A stretch of DNA of 64,000 nt. Origin: Nocardioides gansuensis (GTDB lineage: Bacteria; Actinomycetota; Actinomycetes; Propionibacteriales; Nocardioidaceae). Positions 26,372 to 34,873 of this stretch are shown one piece after another. The notes under the pieces are model-generated. The model was given only the letters and a program-made list of their open reading frames with translations. It was not told where the DNA came from and did no database searches. The translations under genes were made by a program, and so were the position numbers. The stretch is taken from NCBI RefSeq assembly GCF_003076135.1, contig NZ_QDGZ01000001.1, forward strand, positions 310,001-374,000, given 5' to 3'. Numbering within the stretch: position 1 is the stretch's first letter; each line of letters starts with the position of its first letter.

Positions 26372-27247
26372 TCAGTCCTGCAGCGCCTCGATCGCCTCGG
26401 CGATGGCGAGCGTGCGCTTGGCCGACTCGACGTGGAGGTTCTCCACCATCCGGCCGTGGTAGGTGACCACGCCACCGGTCGCCGACTCGAAGGCCTCGAT
26501 GAGGCCGCGGGCGTCCTCGACGGCCTGGGCGGACGGGGCGAAGCCCTCGTTGGCCGGCTCGACCTGGCCCGGGTGGATCAGGGTCTTGCCGTCGAAGCCC
26601 ATCTGGCGGCCCTGCTCGACCTCGGCCTGGAAGCCCTCGGCGTCCTTCACGTCGTTGTAGACGCCGTCAATGATCACGATCCCTGCGGCGCGGGCGGCCA
26701 GCAGGGCCAGCCCGAGGCCGGTGATCACGGGCTGGCGGCCGGGCACGTGCTCGGCGTACAGCTCCTTGACCAGGTCGTTGGTGCCCATCACGAAGCCGGT
26801 CAGCCGCTCGTGGGCCTGCGCGATCGAGAGCGCGTTGAGCATCGCGATCGGGGTCTCCACCATCGCCCAGAGCTTCGTCTTCTCCGGCGCGCCGGCGGCC
26901 TCGAGGGCGGCGACGAGCTGGTGCACCTCCTCGGCGGAGTTGACCTTGGGGACGAGTACGACGTCGGGGCCGGCCGCCGCGGCCGCCTTGATGTCCTCGT
27001 CGTGCCACTCGGTGCCGATGCCGTTGACGCGGATGATCAGCTCGCGGCGGCCGTACTCACCCGACTGCACGGCCGCAGCCGCGGCCTCGCGGGCGGCAGG
27101 CTTGGCGTCGGGGGTGACGGCGTCCTCGAGGTCGAAGATGATCGCGTCGGCCGGGATGGTCTTCGCCTTCTCCAGCGCCCGCTCGTTGGAGCTGGGCATG
27201 TAGAGGACGGAGCGGCGTGGCCGGAAAACGGGGGAGGAGTCGGTCAT
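26372..27247 (-). CDS. CitE/HpcH-family CoA-ester lyase (first of two)
   Basis: A 291-residue TIM-barrel lyase of the CitE-like family, which cleaves or forms acyl-CoA esters such as malyl-CoA or citramalyl-CoA with Mg2+. Typical blocks are RSVLYMPSSNERALEKA (CoA contact), DAIIFDLEDAVTP (metal Glu/Asp), ELIIRVNGIGTEW, WAMVETPIAMLNA and KTLIHPGQVEPANEGFAPS. It is encoded 10 bases after a longer paralogue on the same strand, so the two form an operon. It converges on hutU. The substrate is not determinable from sequence. Confidence 0.85.
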   Translation of the reverse strand: MTDSSPVFRPRRSVLYMPSSNERALEKAKTIPADAIIFDLEDAVTPDAKPAAREAAAAAVQSGEYGRRELIIRVNGIGTEWHDEDIKAAAAAGPDVVLVPKVNSAEEVHQLVAALEAAGAPEKTKLWAMVETPIAMLNALSIAQAHERLTGFVMGTNDLVKELYAEHVPGRQPVITGLGLALLAARAAGIVIIDGVYNDVKDAEGFQAEVEQGRQMGFDGKTLIHPGQVEPANEGFAPSAQAVEDARGLIEAFESATGGVVTYHGRMVENLHVESAKRTLAIAEAIEALQD

Positions 27248-27257
27248 GAGGGGCCTC

Positions 27258-28349
27258 TCAGTCCAGGGTGATGGCGTCGTACTGCGCCTTGAGCTTCGGG
27301 TCGATGGCGGCCAGCTCCTCGGCCAGCTGCACCATCACCAGGCACTGCTTGAGGGAGGCGTCGTCCTCCATCTTGCCGTCGAGCATCACCGCGCCGGTGC
27401 CGTCGCCCATGGCGGCGACGACGCGGCGGGCGTGCCTGATGTCCTCGACGGACGGGGAGAAGACCCGGTTGGCGATCTCGATCTGCTTCGGGTGGAGCGA
27501 CCACGTGCCGACGCAGCCGAGCAGGAACGCGTTGCGGAACTGGTCCTCGCACGCCACCACGTCGGCGATGTCGCCGAACGGCCCGTAGTAGGGGTAGATG
27601 CCGTGCATCGCGCACGCGTCGACCATCCGCGCGATCGTGTAGTGCCAGAGGTCCTGCTGGTACGTCGTGCGGTCGGCGTCGATCTGCGCCGTGCCGTCGT
27701 CGCCGCGCGGCGGGTCCTGCCGGACGAGGTAGCCGGGGTGGCCGCCGCCGACGCGGGTGGTCTTCATCCGGCGGTCGGCGGCGAGGTCGGCCGGGCCGAG
27801 GGAGAGGCCCTGCATGCGCGGGGAGGCGCCACAGATCTCCTCGATGTTGGCCACGCCGCGCGCGGTCTCCAGGATCGCGTGCACGAGGATCGGCCGGGCC
27901 AGGCCCGCCTTCGCCTCGAGCTGGGCGAGGATCCGGTCGATGTAGTGGATGTCCTCGGCGCCCTGCACCTTCGGCACCATGATCACGTCGAGCTTGTCGC
28001 CGATGGCAGGGACCAGCGTGGTCAGGTCGTCGAGCACCCACGGGCTGTCGAGCGCGTTGATGCGCGTCCAGAGCTGGGTCGAACCGCTCTGTCCACCAAG
28101 ATCGGCGGTCTCCTGTGCGATCCGCACCAGGCCCTCGCGCGCGGCGACCTTGTTGTCCGCCTTGACGGCGTCCTCGAGGTTGCCGAGAAGCACGTCGACG
28201 GTGCCGACCATCTGCGGGATCTTCGCCGCCATCTTCTCGTTGGACGGGTCGAAGAAGTGGATCGCCCGGCTGGGACGGGCGGGGATCTCCGTCAGGGGCT
28301 GGGGGGCGCCCACGGCGAGGGGGCGGAAGAAGTCCTTGGCTGAACGCAT
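27258..28349 (-). CDS. CitE/HpcH-family CoA-ester lyase (second, malyl-CoA lyase-like)
   Basis: A 363-residue lyase of the malyl-CoA/beta-methylmalyl-CoA lyase type, longer than the neighbouring CitE. Seen motifs: RAIHFFDPSNEKMAAKIPQM at residues 28-47, NLEDAVKADNKVAAREG, LDVIMVPKVQGAEDIHYID, VHAILETARGVANIEEI, GLSLGPADLAADRRMKTTRV and WSLHPKQIEIANRVFSPS. Mg2+ ligands are the Glu in NLEDAV and the Asp in PADLAA. It is first in a two-gene operon with the shorter CitE. Actinobacteria use such pairs in glyoxylate or propionyl/itaconate-type metabolism, but no specific pathway partner is present in the window. Confidence 0.85.
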   Translation of the reverse strand: MRSAKDFFRPLAVGAPQPLTEIPARPSRAIHFFDPSNEKMAAKIPQMVGTVDVLLGNLEDAVKADNKVAAREGLVRIAQETADLGGQSGSTQLWTRINALDSPWVLDDLTTLVPAIGDKLDVIMVPKVQGAEDIHYIDRILAQLEAKAGLARPILVHAILETARGVANIEEICGASPRMQGLSLGPADLAADRRMKTTRVGGGHPGYLVRQDPPRGDDGTAQIDADRTTYQQDLWHYTIARMVDACAMHGIYPYYGPFGDIADVVACEDQFRNAFLLGCVGTWSLHPKQIEIANRVFSPSVEDIRHARRVVAAMGDGTGAVMLDGKMEDDASLKQCLVMVQLAEELAAIDPKLKAQYDAITLD

Positions 28350-28427
28350 GGTGCGGAAACTACCCCGGCGGCGCCCCCCGCAGGTATGGCGAAGATCTCG
28401 CCGGGAAGAGCTCCACGACGCGGCGCG

Positions 28428-28783
28428 TCAGTCGAACTCGCCGGCCGCGTCGCCGAAGTAGCCGAGCTGGGTGAGGACCCCGTCGTCCTCGAAGGCCTGG
28501 ATGATTCCCAGGTCCTCGACGACCATCCCGGCACGCAGGTGGAGCCGCTGGAACTCCTCGCTGGCGGTCATGGTGGTCAGTGCCTGTGCCGGGCCCTTGA
28601 TCAGGAAGAACCCCTGCAGGTCTCCGCCGTGGGGGTTGAGCAGGACGGGCTCGAAGCCCTCGATGGTCCCGTCCTGCTGGCGCTCGCCGTAGTAGGTGAC
28701 GGCGTCGTTGAAGACGTCGAGGACGCGCTTCTCCGCCCGCGGACCGGATGACCCCAGCCGATGAAGAGCGCTGATTCGGACAT
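28428..28783 (-). pseudogene. Small conserved-looking gene interrupted by a one-base frameshift
   Basis: The frame opens with ATG 28783 (MSESALFIGWGHPVRG) and then, near 28733-28740, continues sensibly only in another frame: EKRVLDVFNDAVTYYGERQQ, then GFEPVLLNPHGGDLQGFFLI and QRLHLRAGMVVEDLGII, ending GEFD and TGA at 28428. Adding one base to a G run in GGGCGGAG would restore a 118-residue protein without a membrane segment. The intact parts have normal codon use for this genome, so the break is recent or a sequencing error. I know of no function. It precedes the CitE pair on the same strand. Confidence 0.7.
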
Positions 28784-28873
28784 GTCATTGCCTGCCTCTC
28801 GGGTGGCGCAGTGAATGCCCGACGCTAGGGGCGGCCCGCGCCGCCGGTCATCACCCATCGAGGGGACGCGCGA

Positions 28874-29974
28874 TCAGGGGTGGGCGACGAAGTAGGCGTT
28901 GAAGGGGTCCTCCTCCAGGTCGTGCACCGTCACGTCGGCGAACCCCGCCTCGTGCAGCATCCGCTGGGCCGTCTCGACCCCCCAGACCGTGCCGAGCCCG
29001 TCGCCGCCCTGCGCGAGGGAGACGGACATGCAGTGGGTCGTGGAGATGGCGTAGAGGAAGGACGCCCACGGCAGGTCGAGGTTGTCCTCGAGGTTGCTCG
29101 AGGCCGAGATGTCGACCATCAGGAAGGTGCCGTCGGGCCTGAGCGCCTCGCGCACGCGGCCCAGCACGGTCGCGGGGTGTGCCTGGTCGTGGATGGCGTC
29201 GAAGGCGGTGACCAGGTCGAGGGAGCCGGGCTCCGCGACGGAGGTCGCGACGTCGCGCTCGACGAAGGTGGCGTTGTCCAGTCCCCACGCGGCCGCCTCC
29301 TCGCGGGCACGGGCGATCGCCTCCGGACCGAAGTCCAGCCCGGTGAACGTGCTCGCCGGGAACTCCCTGGCCAGCAGGTTGATCGCGTGTCCCTCTCCGC
29401 AGCCGAGGTCGGCGACCCGGATGCCGGCGCGCAGCCGGTCGACGAGTCTCGTCAGCGGGATGATCGTGTCGAGGAGCGACGCGTCGTTGACGGCAGCGCT
29501 CTCTGCGGCCATCAGGTCGTGGAAGCCGGGGTAGTCGTCGTACGACGGGCCGCCGCCGTGCCGGAAGGCCTCGACCACCTTCGGCTGCACCAGGCCCATC
29601 AGCGCGACGTACCGGGTCATCCGGGCGAGGTTGTCGGGGGAGCCGCCGGTGAGGAACGGCGCGTGGTCGGGACGGAGGCGGTAGGTGTCGTCGGTGGGGA
29701 CGTACTGCACGAAGCCCGCGGTCACGACGCCGCCGAGCCACTCGCGCACGTAGCGCTCGTCGAGACCCGCGGCGTCGGCGAGCTGCGCGGAGCTGACTGG
29801 CGGCAGCGACGCCAGGGTGTCGAACAGTCCGAGCTCGTGGCCGAGGCTCGCGAGTGCGCAGATCGCGCCGTCGTTGAGGATGCCGATGAGCCGGGCGGCG
29901 ACCTCCTCGGGGTCGGCGCCGGACGCGCCGGTGAGGTCGGGGACTGTGCTGGTGGGTGCGTCGAGGGTGGTCAT
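28874..29974 (-). CDS. SAM-dependent methyltransferase with N-terminal winged-helix domain
   Basis: A 366-residue class I methyltransferase. The N-terminal 120 residues form the winged-helix dimerisation region seen in Rv2258c-like and O-methyltransferase proteins (GHELGLFDTLASLPPVSSAQ, LDERYVREWLGGVVTAGFV). The SAM site is IRVADLGCGEGHAINLLARE near residue 180, with acidic strand-2 FTGLDFGP and LVTAFDAIHDQAHP for motif IV. GGAGG lies upstream of ATG 29974; an upstream in-frame ATG lacks a site. A TAGCTT -10-like hexamer is at 30012-30007. The LuxR gene just upstream, on the same strand, is the probable regulator. Methyl acceptor unknown. Confidence 0.85.
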   Translation of the reverse strand: MTTLDAPTSTVPDLTGASGADPEEVAARLIGILNDGAICALASLGHELGLFDTLASLPPVSSAQLADAAGLDERYVREWLGGVVTAGFVQYVPTDDTYRLRPDHAPFLTGGSPDNLARMTRYVALMGLVQPKVVEAFRHGGGPSYDDYPGFHDLMAAESAAVNDASLLDTIIPLTRLVDRLRAGIRVADLGCGEGHAINLLAREFPASTFTGLDFGPEAIARAREEAAAWGLDNATFVERDVATSVAEPGSLDLVTAFDAIHDQAHPATVLGRVREALRPDGTFLMVDISASSNLEDNLDLPWASFLYAISTTHCMSVSLAQGGDGLGTVWGVETAQRMLHEAGFADVTVHDLEEDPFNAYFVAHP

Positions 29975-30078
29975 GGTGTGCCTCCGGGTGGGTTGCTGGT
30001 CACTCGAAGCTAGGAGCGCGGGTGTGGGCGGCGCGTCGGGCGAACGCCCCATCCGGTACGCCGCGGCGTGGGGTCTGC

Positions 30079-31680
30079 TCAGACCAGCCCGTGCTCCCGG
30101 GCCCAGGCCGCTGCGGCGGTGCGGGTGCTGACCCCGAGCTTGGTGTAGACGCTCTCGAGGTGGCGGCTGACGGTCTTGTCGCTGATGGCCAGCGCGGTTG
30201 CGACGTCGCGGTTGGTGCCGCCGCGCGCCACCTCGACCAGCACGTCGATCTCGCGGGAGGTGAGGCCTCCCGGACGGGAGGCCGCAGCCAGGCGGTCGAG
30301 CTCGGCCGTGGCCCCGAGGCGGGCGTGGATGGCCCGGGCGGTGGCCAGGCTCGCCTCCGCGGCCAACTCCTGGCCCAGGCTCCGCAGGGCCTGGGCCAGC
30401 AGCTCGTGGACGAGCGCGCCGGCGTGCTGGTGCCGTTGCACCCGGTAGGACTGAGCCGCCCGCTGGAGCAGGGGCACGGCGTCGGCGGCGCGCTCCTGCG
30501 CGAGCAGCACCCGGGCCCGGGTCGTGTCGGCGTCGGCCCTCAGGCCCGGCGTACCGAAGTGGGCTGCCGTCGCAGCCAGCTCGGTGGCCAGCTGGCAGGC
30601 CCAGTCACGCTCGCCGGCCGCCAGGGCGATCGCGACGGTCGCGGTGAGCAGCCGGGCGCGGCGCAGCGGGGTCTCGCCCGCGAGCGCGATCCGCAGCGCC
30701 TCCATCGCCTCCCCGGACCGGCCACCGGCGTGCAGGAGCTGGGCCTCCCCGGGCTGCGGCTCTATGCCGAGCGACCGCGCCCGGACGTAGCACCGCCGCG
30801 CCTCGTCGGGACGCCCCCGCAGCCGATGGACCTCGCCGAGCTCGTAGAAGCCGGCGCCCGCCAGCCAGCCGTGGGCGCCGACCAGGCCCTCGCTGAGGCC
30901 GCCGAGCTCGGTCTCGACCGTGTCCCAGTCGCCCTCGGCCCGCAGCAGCTGCAGCTGGTGGAGGCGGGTGACCCCGGCGTACACGAACGTCTCGGACAAG
31001 GGCCTGGCCCAGTGTGCGAGGGCATCGGTCCAGGCGCGCATCCGGGGCAGGTCGCCGAGCTCCTCGCACAGGTGGATGACGGTGCAGTAGATGTCGCCGC
31101 CCCACATCGCGTCGACGTGGCCGCTGATGACGGGCAGCATCGCCTGGTCCAGGTCGTCGAAGCCACGGAGCTCGCCCCGCAGGACGGCGGCCATGCCACG
31201 CAGGGTCTGCGCGAAGACCAGCAGGCTCCTGTCGCCGAGTCGTCCGGCCAGCCCGAGGAGGTGGCCGGCCGCCTGCTCGGCCTCGTCGCCGAGCCCGCTC
31301 ACGGCCAGGTCCGAGGAAGCGGCGAGGTAAATGGCGTAGCCGTGCACGACGCTCGGTGGCTGTGTGGCCAACAAGCCGTCGGCCCGCTTCAGCCAGGCCG
31401 TCGCCAGCGTGATGTCGCCCCGAGTCGCCCACAGCATGCCCACCCGGAGCGCCCGGTCCGCGGCGCGCAGGGGCTCACCGCCGGCGGCCAGCCGCTCGTA
31501 GACCTCCTCGGAGACGGCAGTCGCCTCCGGCACGTCGCCCAACCACCAGCAGGCCTCCGAGAGCAGCTCGAGCTCGGAGGTGGTGAGTGTGAGCCTCGAC
31601 CGAGCCAGCCCGTCGCGTGCGGCGCGCCAGTCGTGACGGGCGAACGCCTCCCTGGCCGACGCCACCGGATCGGAGGTCAT
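30079..31680 (-). CDS. LuxR-family regulator with TPR-like sensor region
   Basis: A 533-residue protein. About 450 residues of helical, TPR-like repeats rich in Ala/Leu/Arg precede a C-terminal LuxR helix-turn-helix (LTSREIDVLVEVARGGTNRD, then ISDKTVSRHLESVYTKLGV) at about residues 472-515. No ATPase motifs are present, so it is the short relative of MalT-like regulators. ATG 31680 (MTSDPVAS) is chosen; an upstream extension starting MPHRET is possible. It lies directly upstream of the methyltransferase gene on the same strand, 104 bases apart, suggesting it controls that gene. Confidence 0.85.
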   Translation of the reverse strand: MTSDPVASAREAFARHDWRAARDGLARSRLTLTTSELELLSEACWWLGDVPEATAVSEEVYERLAAGGEPLRAADRALRVGMLWATRGDITLATAWLKRADGLLATQPPSVVHGYAIYLAASSDLAVSGLGDEAEQAAGHLLGLAGRLGDRSLLVFAQTLRGMAAVLRGELRGFDDLDQAMLPVISGHVDAMWGGDIYCTVIHLCEELGDLPRMRAWTDALAHWARPLSETFVYAGVTRLHQLQLLRAEGDWDTVETELGGLSEGLVGAHGWLAGAGFYELGEVHRLRGRPDEARRCYVRARSLGIEPQPGEAQLLHAGGRSGEAMEALRIALAGETPLRRARLLTATVAIALAAGERDWACQLATELAATAAHFGTPGLRADADTTRARVLLAQERAADAVPLLQRAAQSYRVQRHQHAGALVHELLAQALRSLGQELAAEASLATARAIHARLGATAELDRLAAASRPGGLTSREIDVLVEVARGGTNRDVATALAISDKTVSRHLESVYTKLGVSTRTAAAAWAREHGLV

Positions 31681-31748
31681 TCCACGAGTGTGGGCCCGCG
31701 TCTCCCGGTGCGGCAATGGCCCGTGCGGCCCCCTTGCCCGGCCCCAGG

Positions 31749-32318
31749 TCAGTCGGCTCGCCGGCGGAAGAGCCGACGCCGCGGCCGGTCCCCCTTCCCG
31801 ACGGCAGTGCGCTCACGGCGTATGGCGACGGCCTGCGCCTGTCTGCGCGCGTCGCGCCGCTCCCGCCACCGCTCGACCTCCGCCTCGACGTCGCGCTTGG
31901 GCGTGACGACCGGCGGCCAGCCGTGCGTGGTGTAGAGGGCGTGGTGGACCCGCGCGTTGAACTCCTCGACCTCCTTGCGCACCAGCGCCTCGGTCGTGAG
32001 CGCGTCGAGCCGGTCGTCGAGCTCGGCGTCCTCCTTGCGCAGCGCGATCGCCGGCGGCAGGACGCTGATCTGCTCGCGCTCGACGAGCTTCTTCAGCCAC
32101 CAGTCGGGATCGTGCTCCTCGCCCAGCTCGATCGGCTTGCCGGCCCCCGGCAGGTCGTCGAACTCGCCGCGCCGCTGGGCCGCCTGGATCTGCTGCTCGA
32201 CCCACTGGGTCTGGTGACGGATCCGCTCGGCCGCAGCCGACCGGCCCGTGCGCTCGTCGCGCTCGGGCTCGCGGTGGCGCGTGTCGCGGTCCTCGCCCGC
32301 TGGCTCTTCGTGTGGCAT
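31749..32318 (-). CDS. DUF1992 (DnaJ-C28-like conserved domain) protein
   Basis: A 189-residue protein whose centre matches DUF1992: [20 protein letters not shown], then [11 protein letters not shown] and [16 protein letters not shown]. The domain is also found in DNAJC28 homologues, but no J domain is present here. Both ends are highly charged and Arg-rich ([14 protein letters not shown] at the C-terminus). Start ATG 32318 removes a 17-residue extension without similarity. It is divergent from the Cds1-like gene across a 94-base gap. No function is established for this family. Confidence 0.8.
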   Translation of the reverse strand: MPHEEPAGEDRDTRHREPERDERTGRSAAAERIRHQTQWVEQQIQAAQRRGEFDDLPGAGKPIELGEEHDPDWWLKKLVEREQISVLPPAIALRKEDAELDDRLDALTTEALVRKEVEEFNARVHHALYTTHGWPPVVTPKRDVEAEVERWRERRDARRQAQAVAIRRERTAVGKGDRPRRRLFRRRAD

Positions 32319-32400
32319 CGAGATCACCCCGGGTCCCACGGTACGACGCGGCGGGTGGCCGGCCTGCACACCGAACCCGGTTGCGCCGCGGCCACCCGAC

Positions 32401-32412
32401 TACGGTGAGCAC
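32401..32412 (+). promoter_or_regulatory. Leaderless -10 element before the Cds1-like gene
   Basis: TACGGT (32401-32406) sits six bases before ATG 32413, with no ribosome-binding site between them. This fits the TAnnnT leaderless pattern seen at several other starts in this window. Confidence 0.45.
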
Positions 32413-33528
32413 ATGACCGGCACGACGCCCCGCCCCCTCGTGGAGCACGAGGCCGTACGCCGCGGCGAGCGCGCGTGGGTGGCCGACGCGATCCACCGCC
32501 TCAAGTCCGACATGAACCGCTCGGCGGACACCCACCTCGTCGGCGTACCCATCCCGGCGCTGCCGGGCGTCGACCTCTACCTCAAGGACGAGTCGACCCA
32601 CCCGACCGGCTCGCTCAAGCACCGCCTCGCGCGGTCGCTGTTCCTCTACGGGCTGTGCAGCGGCCTGATCCACGAGGGCACGCCGGTCGTGGAGGCCTCC
32701 AGCGGCTCGACCGCGGTGAGCGAGGCGTTCTTCGCACGGATGCTGGGGCTGCCGTTCACGGCCGTGATGGCGCGGTCGACCTCTCCCTCGAAGGTGGAGC
32801 TCATCGGGTTCTACGGCGGCAGCTGTCACTTCGTCGACGAGCCGTCGCAGGTCTACGAGGAGGCGCGGCGCCTGGCGTCCGAGACCGGCGGACACTACAT
32901 GGACCAGTTCACCTACGCCGAGCGTGCCACCGACTGGCGCGGCAACAACAACATCGCGGAGTCGATCTTCGAGCAGATGGCCCTCGAGCGGCACCCGATC
33001 CCCGCGTGGATCCTGGTCGGCGCGGGCACCGGCGGGACCAGCGCGACCCTCGGGCGCTACGTCCGCTACCAGTGCCACGACACGAAGGTCGCCGTGGTCG
33101 ACCCGGAGAACTCCGTCTTCTTCCCCTCCTACCGCGACGGCTGCCTCGACGAGTGGAGCGGCCAGCCGTCGCGGATCGAGGGGATCGGCCGGCCCCGCTG
33201 CGAGCCGTCCTTCCTGCCCGACATCGTCGACCGGATGGTGTCCGTGCCGGACGCCGCCTCGGTGGCTGCGTCGCACTTCCTGCGGGCGCGGACCGGCCAG
33301 CTGGCCGGCCCCTCGACGGGCACGGCGCTCTACGCCGCGACCAAGCTGGCCTGCGAGATGGGCGCTGCGGGCACGGAAGGATCGATCGTCACCCTGATGT
33401 GCGATACGGGCGTCCGCTACCTGCACACCTACTTCGACCGTGACTGGGTCGCCGACCAGGGCTGGGACCTCGCCCCCTACCTCGCCGTCCTGGACCGGGC
33501 CTGGGACCACGGGGAGTGGACCGGCTGA
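32413..33528 (+). CDS. Cds1-like L-cysteine desulfhydrase (PLP enzyme)
   Basis: A 371-residue fold-type II PLP enzyme. The PLP Lys lies in [15 protein letters not shown] (Lys about residue 72), the phosphate/substrate loop in [17 protein letters not shown], and the glycine-rich phosphate grip in [15 protein letters not shown]. These resemble mycobacterial Cds1 (Rv3684), which releases H2S, pyruvate and ammonia from cysteine, more than CysK/CysM synthases. The C-terminus ends [17 protein letters not shown] as in that group. It is preceded by a leaderless-type -10. Role as a desulfhydrase is by family; no sulfur genes are adjacent. Confidence 0.82.
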   Translation: MTGTTPRPLVEHEAVRRGERAWVADAIHRLKSDMNRSADTHLVGVPIPALPGVDLYLKDESTHPTGSLKHRLARSLFLYGLCSGLIHEGTPVVEASSGSTAVSEAFFARMLGLPFTAVMARSTSPSKVELIGFYGGSCHFVDEPSQVYEEARRLASETGGHYMDQFTYAERATDWRGNNNIAESIFEQMALERHPIPAWILVGAGTGGTSATLGRYVRYQCHDTKVAVVDPENSVFFPSYRDGCLDEWSGQPSRIEGIGRPRCEPSFLPDIVDRMVSVPDAASVAASHFLRARTGQLAGPSTGTALYAATKLACEMGAAGTEGSIVTLMCDTGVRYLHTYFDRDWVADQGWDLAPYLAVLDRAWDHGEWTG

Positions 33529-33536
33529 GGGCTTTC

Positions 33537-33580
33537 GGTGGTCGAGTAGCCGCCGAGGAACGAGGCGGCGTATCGAGACC
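33537..33580. repeat. Actinobacterial-type palindromic intergenic repeat
   Basis: A 44-base imperfect palindrome begins GGTGGTCGAGTAGCCGCCGA and ends GGCGGCGTATCGAGACC. It resembles a short repeat I recall as frequent between genes in Nocardioides and relatives, though I cannot check copy number. It lies eight bases after the Cds1-like gene stop and could fold into a terminator-like stem. Confidence 0.55.
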
Positions 33581-33588
33581 ATCGAGAC

Positions 33589-33604
33589 GTCTCGGATCCG
33601 AGAC
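33589..33604. promoter_or_regulatory. Second copy of the 16-bp hut palindrome
   Basis: GTCTCGGATCCGAGAC, here extended to 18 symmetric bases by flanking C and G, is identical to 23035-23050. A TTGACG hexamer follows two bases on (33607-33612), suggesting the palindrome sits directly upstream of a -35, an activator position. It precedes the M20-hutF-hutI operon. Confidence 0.7.
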
Positions 33605-33658
33605 GCTTGACGGCTGCGCCGCGTTGACCGGCGTACTCGCACCCGGTGGACTCTCCTC

Positions 33659-34873
33659 ATGGCCTTCGAGGAGATGTGGCGCGACCTGCAGCCGATCGGA
33701 CGGTCGGCCTCCTCGGGCGGCTACTTCCGCCAGCCGTGGACGTCCGCCGAGTCGGAGCTGCGGGCCTGGTTCCTCGAGCAGGCGCGCGCCCGCGGGCTCG
33801 AGCTGGAGATGGACCAGCTCGGCAACGTGGTGGCCTGGTGGCACCCGCCCGGACTATCCCGGCGGGGGGACGCGATCGTCACCGGCAGCCACCTCGACAG
33901 CGTCCTCGACGGCGGTGCGTACGACGGGCCGCTGGGCGTCGTCTCTGCCCTGGCTGCGGTCGACCTGCTCCGGGAGCGGGGCTTCGAGCCCGTGCGCCCG
34001 ATCGGGGTGTCGGTCTTCGTCGAGGAGGAGGGCTCGCGCTTCGGGCTGGCCTGCCTCGGGTCGCGGCTGGCGACCGGCCTCACCGGCTGGGCCAGGGCGC
34101 GCGAGCTGCGCGACCGCGACGGCGTGTGGCTGCCCGACGCCGTCGAGGCAGCGAGCCTCCCCGTCGAGCCGGACAACTCGCCCGCGGCGTGGCTGACCCC
34201 CGAGCGGGTGGGCACCTTCGTCGAGCTGCACGTCGAGCAGGGCCGCAACCTCGTCGACCGGGGCGTCGCGATCGGGGTGGCGAGCGAGATCTGGCCGCAC
34301 GGCCGCTACCGCTTCGACTTCGCCGGGGAGGCCAACCACGCCGGCACGACCCGGATGGAGGACCGGCGCGACCCGATGCTCACCTACGCGATGACCGCGC
34401 TGGCCGCCAACAAGCAGGCGCGGCTCGCCGGTCAGCGCGCGACCTTCGGGCGCGTCGAGGTGACTCCCAACGGCACCAACGCGGTGCCCTCGCACGTCAC
34501 CTCCTGGCTCGACGCCCGCTGCTCCTCCGACGCCGCCCTGGCCGAGCTGGTCGAGGCGATCGAGAAGCAGGCGGCCGACCGCGCGGACCGCGACGGCACG
34601 TCGCTGGTCGTCACCGCGGAGTCGGTGTCCGCCGCGATCGCCTTCGACCCCGGGCTGGCCGCCTACCTCGCCGCCCTCGGCGACTGGCCGATCATCCCGA
34701 CCCAGGCCGGCCACGACGCCGGCATCCTGTCGGCGGCCGGCATCCCGACAGCCATGCTCTTCGTGCGCAACCCCACCGGCGTCTCGCACTCGCCGGCCGA
34801 GCACGCCGACATGGCCGACTGCCTCGCGGGTGTCGAGGCGCTCGCAGCAGTCCTCGGAGGCCTCGCCTCGTGA
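33659..34873 (+). CDS. M20-family amidohydrolase (allantoate amidohydrolase-like) in the hut operon
   Basis: A 404-residue zinc amidohydrolase of the AllC/hydantoinase-carbamoylase group. Metal ligands are seen in GSHLDSVLDGGAYDGPLGVV, EEEGSRFG and FVELHVEQGRNLVDRG, and the dimer-domain motif in NHAGTTRMEDRRDPML. The hut set here has HutF (which makes N-formylglutamate) but no HutG in the window. Similar M20 proteins sit beside hutF in other actinobacteria, so this one may deformylate N-formylglutamate. That is inference; a carbamoyl or allantoate substrate is possible. ATG 33659 follows the second palindrome, and the stop overlaps hutF. Confidence 0.82.
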   Translation: MAFEEMWRDLQPIGRSASSGGYFRQPWTSAESELRAWFLEQARARGLELEMDQLGNVVAWWHPPGLSRRGDAIVTGSHLDSVLDGGAYDGPLGVVSALAAVDLLRERGFEPVRPIGVSVFVEEEGSRFGLACLGSRLATGLTGWARARELRDRDGVWLPDAVEAASLPVEPDNSPAAWLTPERVGTFVELHVEQGRNLVDRGVAIGVASEIWPHGRYRFDFAGEANHAGTTRMEDRRDPMLTYAMTALAANKQARLAGQRATFGRVEVTPNGTNAVPSHVTSWLDARCSSDAALAELVEAIEKQAADRADRDGTSLVVTAESVSAAIAFDPGLAAYLAALGDWPIIPTQAGHDAGILSAAGIPTAMLFVRNPTGVSHSPAEHADMADCLAGVEALAAVLGGLAS

